Source: PRO6 sp035565775
Lineage (GTDB): Bacteria > Pseudomonadota > Alphaproteobacteria > Rhizobiales > Xanthobacteraceae
Assembly: GCA_035565775.1 (NCBI GenBank)
Contig: DATMRW010000030.1
Coordinates: 186,001 to 250,000, forward strand
Length of the DNA stretch: 64,000 nucleotides
Reading direction: 5' to 3'
Shown here: positions 35,568 through 43,338 of the stretch, piece by piece
How positions within the stretch are numbered: position 1 is the first letter of the stretch
How the letters are laid out: each line of letters starts with the position of its first letter
Notes under the pieces: model-generated
What the model was told of the DNA's origin: nothing
What the model saw: only the letters and a program-made list of their open reading frames with translations
The model's database searches: none
Program-made: the position numbers and the translations under genes

Positions 35568-36569
35568 CTAGTCGCTTCCGCGCGGCATCAAGAGCCGCAG
35601 CAAGTCGATTTCCGTTTCCGATGCGCGTCGTCCGATCATCGCGCGCTCGAGCGAATGGTCCGGCCCGTCGCGGAAGCGTTGCATCATGCCGCAGCACATG
35701 ATGCCCCAGCGCAGCGTGCCCATCACTTCCCAAAATTTTACCCGCGCCGCATCGACGCGGCCGCCGCCCGCCACATAGCCCGCGAAAAGCTCCTCCCGCG
35801 AACCGAAACCGCCGACCGGGTGATCGATCTCGCCGAAGCGCCATGAGTTGACGCAGATCCAGCCGAGATCTTCCATCGGGTCGCCGACATGGGCCAGCTC
35901 CCAGTCGAGCACCGCGCGCAAACCGTCCTCGCCGACGATGAGGTTGCCGTGGCGAAAATCGCCATGCACCAGCGTCAGCTGTTCCGGCTCCTCGGGCAGA
36001 TGCTCGCGCAGCCAGCGCAGCGCCAGCTCGAATACCGGGCGCGGCCAGCCGAAACCGCGATGCTCAGCGGTCATCTCCTCGATCTCAAGGGCCGCCGTCA
36101 TCTGCCGCAACGGCGGCAGCGCGGCGCGCGGCAGGCGGTGGATTTTGGCCAGCACTTCGCCGAGCCGGCGGGCCAGCCCGGCGCGGGCCTCGGCATATTG
36201 CGGCTCACGAAGGATGCGGCGCGGGATCGTTTCGCCCTCGACGCGGTCCATCACAAAGCCCTGCCCGAGCCCGTCCTCCGGGCGCAGCACATGGCGAACG
36301 CGCGGCGACGGTATGCCCGCGTCATGGGCGAGCTGCATCAGCGCCGCTTCCGCAGCGAGGCCGGCGGCCCGCTCCGGCGCGGCACCGTAGCCCGGCGGCT
36401 CCCTGCGCATGATCGCGCCGACCGCGCCAAGCGGATGCTGCACGTCGAACGACCAGGTCTCCTGGCTCGCGCCGCCCGAAAGGCGCTGGGCGTGGGCGAT
36501 GCCGGTCGCTCCCGGATAGCACCTTGGAGCGAGCGCCGTCAGCGCTTCGATGAGTGACGCATCAGTCAT
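35568..36569 (-). CDS. APH family phosphotransferase (LvaA/ACAD10-11 kinase-like)
   Basis: Kinase of 333 residues with the aminoglycoside-phosphotransferase fold. The catalytic loop is VHGDFRHGN (201-209) and the metal-binding aspartate is D222 in VLDWELAHVGDP. The N-terminal RLSGGASQETWSFDV and ERAAGLAAEAALMQ segments fit the branch linked to acyl-CoA dehydrogenases (human ACAD10/11 kinase domains, bacterial LvaA), not antibiotic resistance. The true start is the ATG at 36569; a TTG two codons earlier is less likely. Phosphorylation of a 4-hydroxyacyl-CoA is the likely reaction. Confidence 0.85.
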   Translation of the reverse strand: MTDASLIEALTALAPRCYPGATGIAHAQRLSGGASQETWSFDVQHPLGAVGAIMRREPPGYGAAPERAAGLAAEAALMQLAHDAGIPSPRVRHVLRPEDGLGQGFVMDRVEGETIPRRILREPQYAEARAGLARRLGEVLAKIHRLPRAALPPLRQMTAALEIEEMTAEHRGFGWPRPVFELALRWLREHLPEEPEQLTLVHGDFRHGNLIVGEDGLRAVLDWELAHVGDPMEDLGWICVNSWRFGEIDHPVGGFGSREELFAGYVAGGGRVDAARVKFWEVMGTLRWGIMCCGMMQRFRDGPDHSLERAMIGRRASETEIDLLRLLMPRGSD

Positions 36570-36605
36570 TGGCAAAACCCGGACGCCGGCGCCGACGCAC
36601 CGCGC

Positions 36606-37406
36606 CTATTTGCCGGTGAACTTCGCCTGCCGCTTTTCAAGAAACGCGCCGACGCCCTCGCGGAAGTCATCCGTCGCGCCGGCGCGCTGCTGAAGCTTGC
36701 GCTCGAGGTCAAGCTGCTCCTCATAGGAGTTTTCGGGGCTTGCCCAATAGAGCTCGCGGATCATCGAGAGCGCGGCCGTCGGCCCGTTGGCGAGTTCGAT
36801 CGCCAGCTTGCGCGCCTCCGCCTCAACGTCGGCGTCGTCGACCAGCCGGTTCACCAGCCCCCACTCATAGGCCTTCTCCGCGGGCAGCTTTTCGCCCATC
36901 AGCGACAGCTCGATCGCGCGGGCACGGCCGACGAGGCGCGGCAGCAGCCAGGTCGAGCCGCAGTCCGGCACAAGTCCGATGCGGCGGAAGGCTTGCAGGA
37001 AATAGGCCGAGCGGGCCATCACCACCATGTCGCCCATCAGCGCGATGCTCATGCCGGCGCCCGCCGCCGGGCCGTTCACGGCGGAAACGATGGGGCAATG
37101 CAGATCGCGCAGACGGCGCAGGAACGGATGGAAACCGACCTCGAGGGTGTGCCCGGCCCCGCCGCGCAGCGACGACTCGCCGGTCTTCTGGTTGCGGCCC
37201 TGCAAATTCGCGCCGGTGCAGAACGCCTTGCCCGCGCCGGTCAGAACCACGCAGCGGACCTCGCTCCGGCGCTCGTCGATCGCATTGAGGGCCTCGCCCA
37301 GCCCCTGAAGCATGTCCACCGAGACCGCATTCATCACCTCCTGATGATCCATCGTGATGGTTGCGACCAGATCCGAAATGCCAAGCGTCACGTGTGTGAA
37401 TTTCAT
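36606..37406 (-). CDS. enoyl-CoA hydratase/isomerase family, PaaG-like isomerase
   Basis: Crotonase-fold protein of 266 residues. Both hydratase glutamates are missing: the aligned positions read GAGMSIAL and LQAFRRIGL. Instead it has D148 in GLVPDCGSTWLLPRLVGRA, the arrangement of PaaG-type isomerases, where an aspartate does the proton transfer. It is therefore more likely a double-bond isomerase than a hydratase. GAGGACAGG precedes the ATG. It lies 36 bases ahead of the APH kinase gene on the same strand and starts the PaaG-like/APH/DUF6285 unit. Confidence 0.87.
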   Translation of the reverse strand: MKFTHVTLGISDLVATITMDHQEVMNAVSVDMLQGLGEALNAIDERRSEVRCVVLTGAGKAFCTGANLQGRNQKTGESSLRGGAGHTLEVGFHPFLRRLRDLHCPIVSAVNGPAAGAGMSIALMGDMVVMARSAYFLQAFRRIGLVPDCGSTWLLPRLVGRARAIELSLMGEKLPAEKAYEWGLVNRLVDDADVEAEARKLAIELANGPTAALSMIRELYWASPENSYEEQLDLERKLQQRAGATDDFREGVGAFLEKRQAKFTGK

Positions 37407-37483
37407 CCTGTCCTCACCTCTACGAGCGCGCCGCCCGTGTTCATCCCTTTTGCCGTCAAGGAAATGGGACTGCGGGGGCGAAG

Positions 37484-37499
37484 TCAAACACTTGTTTGA
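37484..37499. promoter_or_regulatory. candidate TetR/PsrA-type operator, TCAAACA-CT-TGTTTGA
   Basis: Perfect 16-base palindrome in the divergent region between the PaaG-like gene and the SDR gene. It contains CAAAC-N4-GTTTG, which matches the published PsrA consensus of Pseudomonas (a fatty-acid-sensing TetR regulator). No TetR gene is in this window, so the regulator would act from elsewhere. Confidence 0.6.
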
Positions 37500-37602
37500 T
37501 TTTTGCCATCCAATTCGCCAAGCTGACATTCAGGCCGCGCGCATGCAAGCAGCGGGCGCAATGCGCTTTTCTCAAAGCGATCAAGGGATTGGAGACGACG
37601 TG

Positions 37603-38382
37603 ATGAACCTGTTTGACCTTCACGGCCGGGTGGCTGTCGTGACCGGCGGAAATGGCGGCATCGGCCTTGGCATCGCCGAGGCCCTGGCCGGGGCCGGATG
37701 CGCGGTCTCGATCTGGGGCCGCAACGCCGAAAAGAATGCGCGCGCCGTGGACAAGCTGACCGCGGCCGGCGGCAAGGCGGCCGCGCAGGTTTGCGACGTC
37801 ACCGATTCCGCCTCGGTGAAGGCGGCGATGGCGGCAACGCTCGACACCTTCGGGCGCGTCGATGGCTGCTTCGCCAATGCCGGCATCGGCGGCGGCGGGC
37901 GGCAGTCCTTCATCGAGCGCACCGAGGAAGACTGGCGCAAGATGTTCGCCACCAATCTCGACGGCGTTTTTCATGCGTTTCAGGCCGCCGCGCGCCACAT
38001 GACCGAACGCGCGGCCGGGGGCGATGCCTTCGGCCGACTGGTCGCGACATCGAGCCTCGCCTCGATCTTCGGCACAGCGCGCAACGAGCACTATGCGGCG
38101 ACGAAAGCCGCGATCAATGCATTGGTGCGGGCGCTTGCGGTCGAACTGGCGCGGCACGGGGTGACCGCAAACGCGATCCTGCCCGGCTGGATCAAGAGCG
38201 ACATGACCGAAGGGCTGATGGCCAACGAAAAATTTGTCAACAACGTGATGCCGCGCATTCCGATGCGCCGCTTCGGCGAGCCGTCCGATTTCGGCGGCAT
38301 CGCCGTCTATCTGATGAGCAGGGCTTCGTCCTATCACACCGCCGACTGCTTTGTGATCGACGGCGGCTACACCGCCTTCTGA
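37603..38382 (+). CDS. short-chain dehydrogenase/reductase (candidate LvaD-like 4-ketoacyl-CoA reductase)
   Basis: SDR of 259 residues with TGGNGGIG (14-21), ANAG (91-94), S150/S151 and the catalytic Y164, K168. The C-terminus DCFVIDGGYTAF is typical. The ATG has GGAGA 7 bases upstream. It is divergent from the PaaG-like/APH/DUF6285 unit across the palindrome. In the levulinate pathway an SDR (LvaD) reduces a 4-ketoacyl-CoA to the 4-hydroxy form; this gene is in the right place for that. A generic 3-ketoacyl reductase is the alternative. Confidence 0.82.
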   Translation: MNLFDLHGRVAVVTGGNGGIGLGIAEALAGAGCAVSIWGRNAEKNARAVDKLTAAGGKAAAQVCDVTDSASVKAAMAATLDTFGRVDGCFANAGIGGGGRQSFIERTEEDWRKMFATNLDGVFHAFQAAARHMTERAAGGDAFGRLVATSSLASIFGTARNEHYAATKAAINALVRALAVELARHGVTANAILPGWIKSDMTEGLMANEKFVNNVMPRIPMRRFGEPSDFGGIAVYLMSRASSYHTADCFVIDGGYTAF

Positions 38383-38389
38383 CGCCTTG

Positions 38390-38415
38390 GCCCCGTCAGG
38401 TTTCCTTGACGGGGC
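38390..38415. other. hairpin between convergent genes
   Basis: GCCCCGTCA / TGACGGGGC inverted repeat with an 8-base loop just after the SDR stop codon; it overlaps the stop of the trmO-like gene. There is no T-run, so termination is only possible. Confidence 0.4.
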
Positions 38416-38857
38416 AATGCTCGGGCTTGATGTCGATCAGCGGCGTGCCGTCGATGCAGTCGAGGCCGCGCACCAGCAACGCGCCATCCTCGATCCCGAC
38501 CAGCTTGACGACCGACGACGCGATCGGATTGGGCCGCACCGGCGAACGGATGGCGAAGGTGCCGTGGAGATCGCCTTGCTCCCGCGGATTCTGCAAGGTG
38601 AGATCGCGCCGGGCCAGATGCATCCAGTAGAGAAGCTGCACCCAGCCATGGCGCTCCAGTCCTTTGAGCGCCGGATGCCAGCGCGGATCGACCTCGACGC
38701 GGCAGACCGGGCCGTCGATCTGCCCGCGCTTCGGGCATTCGGCGGAGGTTTTCCACGGCGTGCGGATGCGCCCGATAAAATAGACCCCGGCGTCCGTCAC
38801 CGCGGGCATCTCGGTGGTGACCTCTCCGGGCCGGGTGGCATCGTTCACGCTACTCAT
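38396..38857 (-). CDS. TrmO-like tRNA (N6-threonylcarbamoyladenosine37-N6)-methyltransferase / TsaA domain protein
   Basis: A 153-residue protein with the UPF0066/TsaA fold. It carries GTFAIRSPVRPNPIASSVVKL, the S-adenosylmethionine-binding motif of the family, and ends with DGTPLIDIKPEHCP. The family methylates t6A37 of threonine tRNAs in Escherichia coli. This protein is shorter than E. coli TrmO because the C-terminal domain is absent, as in many alphaproteobacterial versions, so its target is less sure. It is convergent with the SDR gene. Confidence 0.8.
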   Translation of the reverse strand: MSSVNDATRPGEVTTEMPAVTDAGVYFIGRIRTPWKTSAECPKRGQIDGPVCRVEVDPRWHPALKGLERHGWVQLLYWMHLARRDLTLQNPREQGDLHGTFAIRSPVRPNPIASSVVKLVGIEDGALLVRGLDCIDGTPLIDIKPEHCPVKET

Positions 38858-39074
38858 GTGCTGTCCGTCTCAACGCAAAATCAATGTTTGGATCAGCCGC
38901 CGTCGCGACGATGATGCAACCGGCGCCGCCGCGCGGATTGCGCGCTACCCTACCCGTCTGGGAAAATTTTGGCGAGACATGCGATATGAACGACGGCTTC
39001 GATGAACAGATGTTCAGACTGGCCGTAGCAGGCATCCGGCACCCTCCATTCGATGCCCGCAAACGGGCACATAA

Positions 39075-39102
39075 AAAAAGGAGGGCCAAAGCCCTCCTTT
39101 TT
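39075..39102 (-). terminator. bidirectional-looking terminator, main use after the His-rich gene
   Basis: GGAGGGC-CAAA-GCCCTCC stem flanked by A and T runs on both sides, so it can serve both strands. It begins 10 bases after the stop codon of the minus-strand His-rich gene. Confidence 0.85.
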
Positions 39103-39112
39103 CAGCGCCGCA

Positions 39113-39415
39113 TCAGCGGCGGCGGTGATGGTGGTGGTGCCGATGGTGGTGGTGCCGATGATGGCGGTGGTAGCGCGGCGGGGCGTAATAGCGCGGGGGC
39201 GCATAGTAACGCGGCGGAACATAACGCGGACGCGTGTGCCAGCAGCGCCCATAGGCATCGCAGACCAGCCGAACGTTCTCGACAGGAGTCGTCACCGCAC
39301 CAGCGGGAGCAACGATGCCAGCAGGCGCCGCCGGCAGCGCCGAAGCGGCACCGGCAAACATCATGGCACTTCCGATTGCCGCAAGGCCCGCAAGCGCAAG
39401 CTTCAAACGTCTCAT
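39113..39415 (-). CDS. small secreted His/Tyr/Pro-rich protein
   Basis: A 100-residue protein of unknown function. A signal peptide (MRRLKLALAGLAAIGSAM..., cleavage near ASALP) precedes a short segment with two cysteines (VCDAYGRCW). Next come PPRYYAP repeats, and the tail is almost entirely histidine and arginine. Similar small proteins are common in rhizobia. The histidine tail could bind transition metals, but this is not tested. Its own terminator follows. A palindrome about 113 bases upstream may be its operator. Confidence 0.75.
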   Translation of the reverse strand: MRRLKLALAGLAAIGSAMMFAGAASALPAAPAGIVAPAGAVTTPVENVRLVCDAYGRCWHTRPRYVPPRYYAPPRYYAPPRYHRHHRHHHHRHHHHHRRR

Positions 39416-39527
39416 GTCTTAATCCTCCTCATCAAGCAACCGACAGCAGAGTTCTCGCTGCCTTCCAAAAACACGATCCTATTCATCGCAACAATTGCGG
39501 CAAGAAATGTAGTTACGCAAACTATTT

Positions 39528-39549
39528 TTTATGAACGTATATTCATAAA
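39528..39549. promoter_or_regulatory. candidate operator, TTTATGAA-CGTATA-TTCATAAA
   Basis: Perfect 8-base inverted repeat with a 6-base centre, very AT-rich compared with the rest of the window. It lies upstream of the His-rich secreted protein gene. Regulator unknown. Confidence 0.5.
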
Positions 39550-39641
39550 GCCATGATCCATAAAGATATTTGGACTTCGTTAAGCAACCGGCCATTCGTA
39601 TGGGGAGTGACCGCAAAGGTTCAAGCAAAACCGATTGAGAC

Positions 39642-39679
39642 AAAAAAGCGGGAGAGACTGCCGCAACAATCTCTCCCGC
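39642..39679 (-). terminator. terminator after the PRC-barrel gene
   Basis: GCGGGAGAGA / TCTCTCCCGC 10-base stem with a 12-base loop, and six T on the minus strand after it. It starts 18 bases after the PRC-barrel stop codon. Confidence 0.85.
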
Positions 39680-39697
39680 CAACGATGTTTAATCAGG

Positions 39698-40183
39698 TCA
39701 GTATTTGAATTGCGGCATCGCCTTCAGCTGCTCCTTGGTGGCATTCGCGAGCACCGCGTGATCGGGATACCAGGTCTTCTCCATCGTCGTGGTGCCTGCC
39801 GAGCCGACCGTTGTGCCCGGAGCCGGACGCGTCTCCGATGTCGCAGTCTTCGCCGGCTCATTGACCATCTTCAGGTCGGCGAACTTGACGGCGATGTTGT
39901 GCTCGCCCATGCCCAGAAAGCCGCCAACGCCGATCACGACATTCTCCACCCTGCCGTCGGCATCGAGGATCAGATCATTGATCGAGCCGAGCTTCTCGTT
40001 GGCTTCGTTGTAGACATTGACACCGATCAGCTTCGACGATCGCCACATGCCATTATGCGTGCTTGTCGCCATGTCGCCGCGGCTCATCGTATTTGGCGCG
40101 GATGGCGTCGTTGCAGGCTGCGCCATTGCACCACCGATCATCGCGGTCGAAAGCAAAGCCGCGCCGAGAATTTTTGCGATCAT
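39698..40183 (-). CDS. secreted PRC-barrel domain protein
   Basis: A 161-residue protein with a signal peptide (MIAKILGAALLSTAMIGGAMAQ) and a PRC-barrel domain (about 45-105; SSKLIGVNVYNEANEKLGSINDLILDADGRVENVVIGVGGFLGMGE). The C-terminal part contains a short ATKEQLKAMPQFKY motif often found in rhizobial paralogs. GGGAG 7 bases upstream selects this ATG rather than the one two codons before. An EcfG-type promoter lies just upstream, so it should belong to the general stress regulon. PRC-barrel proteins of this kind are common stress-induced proteins of unknown mechanism. Confidence 0.85.
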   Translation of the reverse strand: MIAKILGAALLSTAMIGGAMAQPATTPSAPNTMSRGDMATSTHNGMWRSSKLIGVNVYNEANEKLGSINDLILDADGRVENVVIGVGGFLGMGEHNIAVKFADLKMVNEPAKTATSETRPAPGTTVGSAGTTTMEKTWYPDHAVLANATKEQLKAMPQFKY

Positions 40184-40217
40184 ATCCATTCTCCCTTCAG
40201 TCAAAGCCTGTGATAGA

Positions 40218-40242
40218 AACTCGGCATCGTCCATGACGTTCC
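40218..40242 (-). promoter_or_regulatory. EcfG-type (general stress) promoter, PRC-barrel gene
   Basis: On the minus strand GGAAC (40242-40238), a 16-base spacer, then AGTT. It matches the alphaproteobacterial EcfG consensus GGAAC-N16/17-cGTT except for the first -10 base. Transcription would start about 28 bases before the start codon. Confidence 0.65.
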
Positions 40243-40643
40243 AAAATTCTTCAGGTTTCCTCCGTCACAAGCCGCACATCACGCACGCGATTGTTCCCGA
40301 CATGCGCCAAACAACGCCCCTTTCGCGCGAAGTAAGAAGGCTCGCAACACATCAATCATTCCGACACGCCAGATGTTGCACCGCGTAAAGCGGCCTGCGC
40401 GGCATTGCTGTAGCGAGCCGTTTCAACGAGCGCGGCGTGCAGTTTCCATGAACGAATGATTGTCGGATCGATGGGCAATCGTCTGCCGCACGCTGCAGGA
40501 AGCTTTATGCCTGCTGAAGAACTCACGAGAAAAGCGCGCTGTCTTGCAGCGCGCTCTTCATCGGTTCGCACGGACTATCGTGCCCGTGCATCTCAATTCT
40601 CTCGCGACGTCGAGGAGACTCTCTGGCGCACGCCCATCGCGTC
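40243..40643. other. stretch without a supported gene
   Basis: About 400 bases between the stress promoter and the SDR stop codon. Short open frames on both strands look non-coding (no ribosome-binding site, no recognisable domain). No hairpin terminator was seen. Confidence 0.5.
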
Positions 40644-41402
40644 CTAGTGCATCACGGAACCGCCATCGATCACCAACGTCTGGCCGGTGACGAAGTCGCT
40701 TTCCGGCGACGCGAGAAACAGCAGCGCACCAATGAGATCCTCCGGCGTCGAATCACGTTTGATGGCGCGGCTCGATACGATCGAGGCGGCGGCATTCTGC
40801 CAGTCGGGATGGGCCTGAACGTTTCTGCTCATCACCAGCCCCGGCGCAATCGCATTGACGCAGATATTGCTTCCGCCCAGCTCCCGGGCAATAGCGCGCG
40901 TCAGCGCGATCACCGCGCCCTTCGAGGTGACGTAGTGCAACAGATGCGGACTGCCCTTGAAGGCAGTGCCGGACGAGATGTTGATGATCTTTCCGCCGCC
41001 GGACCTCTTCATCGCCGGGACCGCCGCCGTGATCGCCTGCCACACGCCGCGGACGTTGACGGCCATCACCCGGTCCCACTCCTCGATCGCGATCTCCGAG
41101 AAGTTTTGCATCTTCAGCGAGCCGAACATGCCGGCATTGTTCACAAGGATGTCGAGGCGGCCGAAGCTTTCCATGCAATGCGTCACCATCGCATCGAGGG
41201 ACGCCTGATCGGACACATCCGCAACGATTCCGCTCGCTTCGCCGCCGGCAGCGACGACCGCCGCGACCGTTTCATCCGGTATCACGATGTCCGATACGCA
41301 CACCTTCGCGCCGGCTTCCGCCAGCGCCAATGCGTAGGTGCGGCCGATGCCCTGCGCCGCCCCGGTGACGATCGCCACCTTGCCTTGCAATCTCTTCGAC
41401 AT
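40644..41402 (-). CDS. short-chain dehydrogenase/reductase
   Basis: SDR of 252 residues with TGAAQGIG near 13-20, NNAG, a serine in ISSGTAF, and YVTSK for the catalytic tyrosine and lysine. It ends in LVIDGGSVMH. It follows the LivK-type binding-protein gene by 58 bases and is probably its co-transcribed partner. With the P450/ferredoxin pair and MarR gene nearby, an alcohol or aldehyde step in aromatic acid breakdown is possible, but nothing in the sequence fixes the substrate. Confidence 0.82.
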   Translation of the reverse strand: MSKRLQGKVAIVTGAAQGIGRTYALALAEAGAKVCVSDIVIPDETVAAVVAAGGEASGIVADVSDQASLDAMVTHCMESFGRLDILVNNAGMFGSLKMQNFSEIAIEEWDRVMAVNVRGVWQAITAAVPAMKRSGGGKIINISSGTAFKGSPHLLHYVTSKGAVIALTRAIARELGGSNICVNAIAPGLVMSRNVQAHPDWQNAAASIVSSRAIKRDSTPEDLIGALLFLASPESDFVTGQTLVIDGGSVMH

Positions 41403-41429
41403 TGTTTCTCGCTCTACCTTCTCAAGTTC

Positions 41430-41446
41430 GCGCCGTTTGCCGGCGC
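41430..41446 (-). other. intercistronic hairpin after the third binding-protein gene
   Basis: GCGCCG-TTTGC-CGGCGC, 14 bases after the stop codon of the LivK-type gene and before the SDR gene. It is shorter than the hairpins at 7403 and 20842 but in the same position. Confidence 0.45.
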
Positions 41447-41460
41447 CGCATCGGCTATTC

Positions 41461-42636
41461 TCAAAAGCGCGTGCAGGCGTCCGGGCCGATGGCATCCTCC
41501 GCGCTGACTTGTCCGATCACCTCGAACTCACCCTTCACGATCTTCACGATGAACATCGGCTGCATGGCCTGATTGTCGCCGGCGCGGATCGTCTTCTGGC
41601 CGGACGGCGTCTGCCACGACAGCCCGCGCAGCGCCTCGCGCACCTTGTCGGTGTCGGTGGAACCCGCCTTCTCGACCGCCGCCTTGTAGGCATACAGCAG
41701 CCCGTAAGCGTCAGCGGCAAAGGTGTCCGGCTCGCCCTTGTAGGCGTCACGATACGCGGCAACGAACTTCTTGTTCTCGGGTGTGTCGATCTTCGGCGAA
41801 TAGCCGGTGCCCATCAGATAGCCCTCGGCGGCCTTGCCGATCGCGCCGATGTTTTGCGAGGTGATCGTGCCGGACGAACCCACGATGCCGGTGTTGCGCA
41901 AAATGCCGAACTCCTCGAGCTGGCTGAGCAGCCGCACCGTATCGTTGCCCGCAACCGAGGTGTAGATCGTGTCGGGCCGCGCCGCGCGCACATGGCCGAG
42001 ATACTGCGAATAGTCTTTTGAATCGAGCGGAGCAAAGACCTCGCCGACGACCTCGACATTGTTCTTCTTCGCACCGGCCTTGAATGCCGCAACGCTCGAG
42101 CGCCCCATCTCATAGTCGGGGCCGATGGCGAAGATGCGGGCCTTCGGGCTTTCCTTGCCCAGCCAACTCGTCAACGCATAAGACTGCTGCTCGGCGCGGG
42201 CGTTCACGCGAAACAGGTTCGGCGAACACTTTTCGCCCGTGATCGAGTCGGCAAACGACACGGTGGTCGATGCGAGCTTCTGATTGCGCTCTGCGAGCTG
42301 ACCGACTGCAAGGGTCGAGCCGGAATTGACCATGCCGGTCAGAAAATCGACCTTGTCGACCTGCAACAGGCGCTCGGCCTTCTGCACGGCGACGGCGGGG
42401 TTGGCTTCCTCGTCCTCGAAGATCAGTTCGACCTTGCGGCTGTTGATGCCGCCCGCGCCGTTGATCTCCCTGGCGGCGAGTTCGAGACCCCAGCGCAGCG
42501 GCTGCCCGATCGCGGCATAGGTGCCGGAAAGCGGCGTCACGACGCCGATCTTGATCGGCTCCTGCGCATGAGCGGCGGTTGGCAGAACAGCTCCAAACAG
42601 CACGGCAGCCGAAGTCAAAGACTTGATATTTTTCAC
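41461..42636 (-). CDS. ABC transporter substrate-binding protein, LivK-like (peripla_BP_6)
   Basis: Periplasmic receptor of 391 residues with a Sec signal peptide ending AAHAQEP. The mature start IKIGVVTPLSGTYAAIGQP and EINGAGGINSRKVELIFEDEE are typical. No permease or ATPase gene is next to it, so it must use a transporter encoded elsewhere. Such orphan receptors often bind aromatic acids in Rhodopseudomonas and Bradyrhizobium. A MarR gene is divergent and a CYP199A-like P450 is 1 kb away, which fits a benzoate-type ligand, but this is inference. Confidence 0.87.
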   Translation of the reverse strand: MKNIKSLTSAAVLFGAVLPTAAHAQEPIKIGVVTPLSGTYAAIGQPLRWGLELAAREINGAGGINSRKVELIFEDEEANPAVAVQKAERLLQVDKVDFLTGMVNSGSTLAVGQLAERNQKLASTTVSFADSITGEKCSPNLFRVNARAEQQSYALTSWLGKESPKARIFAIGPDYEMGRSSVAAFKAGAKKNNVEVVGEVFAPLDSKDYSQYLGHVRAARPDTIYTSVAGNDTVRLLSQLEEFGILRNTGIVGSSGTITSQNIGAIGKAAEGYLMGTGYSPKIDTPENKKFVAAYRDAYKGEPDTFAADAYGLLYAYKAAVEKAGSTDTDKVREALRGLSWQTPSGQKTIRAGDNQAMQPMFIVKIVKGEFEVIGQVSAEDAIGPDACTRF

Positions 42637-42750
42637 GTTTCACTCCATCATTATATTGTTATTGCCTGCGTGACCGGCCTGATGATCGCCAGCGGCTTTG
42701 ACCTCATGTGTCGCGCAGAAAAACTTCGTTCAATCGCGAGGCACCTTTCC

Positions 42751-43278
42751 GTGAAGAAGAAGAACGTTCGTCGCGGCGGCACGATTTTCGATGGCCGCGT
42801 CGTCCTCGACCTTGATCGTCACGTCCCCTACTTCTTCACCTACATCTCGAACCGGCTGTCGCGCGGCGCGTCCGACACCTATCGGAAGCATTTTGGTCTC
42901 GGGATCACCGAATGGCGGGTGATGGGCGTCCTTGCCGGCATGCCGAACATCAGCGCCAACCAGATCATCAACGCCATCGGCCTCGACAAGGGCGCGGTGA
43001 GCCGAAGCCTGGCCGCGCTTGAAAAGGAGAAGCTGACGATCAGCGAGGCCGACCCGAAGGACAACCGCTCGCGGCTGATCAGACTGTCCCGCGCCGGCAA
43101 CGCCCTGCACGATCGCATCATCGCTGCGGCGCTCGAGCGCGAAGAGCGGCTGCTGTCGACGCTGACGCCCGAGGAAGTCGAGACCCTGATCGTCTGCCTG
43201 CGCAAGATGCGCGCGAACGTGCCGCACGCCAACGCGTTCGACCCGCTCAACCCTGCGGACGCCAAGCGGAAGAAATGA
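42751..43278 (+). CDS. MarR family transcriptional regulator
   Basis: Winged-helix regulator of about 175 residues. The HTH region has ITEWRVMGVLAGMPNISANQIINAIGLDKGAVSRSLAALEKEKL, followed by the wing with DPKDNRSRLIRLSRAG. The GTG start is supported by GAGG 9 bases upstream; ATGs at 42682 and 42706 would add residues and lack such a site. It is divergent from the LivK-type gene, with an AT-rich stretch between them that could hold its operator. MarR proteins commonly sense aromatic acids, consistent with the nearby P450. Confidence 0.83.
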   Translation: MKKKNVRRGGTIFDGRVVLDLDRHVPYFFTYISNRLSRGASDTYRKHFGLGITEWRVMGVLAGMPNISANQIINAIGLDKGAVSRSLAALEKEKLTISEADPKDNRSRLIRLSRAGNALHDRIIAAALEREERLLSTLTPEEVETLIVCLRKMRANVPHANAFDPLNPADAKRKK

Positions 43279-43338
43279 TCCGCAAGGCCTTTCTGCCTTA
43301 AGACTGCGGATTGCCTCGCTGCGCAGCGTCATCGCTTC

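Noticed and set aside
35568..36569. Aminoglycoside phosphotransferase as an antibiotic resistance gene
   Set aside because: The sequence and the DUF6285/acyl-CoA dehydrogenase neighbours fit the metabolic LvaA/ACAD10-11 kinase branch.
39113..39220. Short tandem repeats as a CRISPR or satellite
   Set aside because: They encode the PPRYYAP and histidine-rich part of a small secreted protein; there are no spacers.
40356..40690. Short overlapping frames between the PRC-barrel and SDR genes
   Set aside because: They overlap on both strands, lack ribosome-binding sites and match no family I know.
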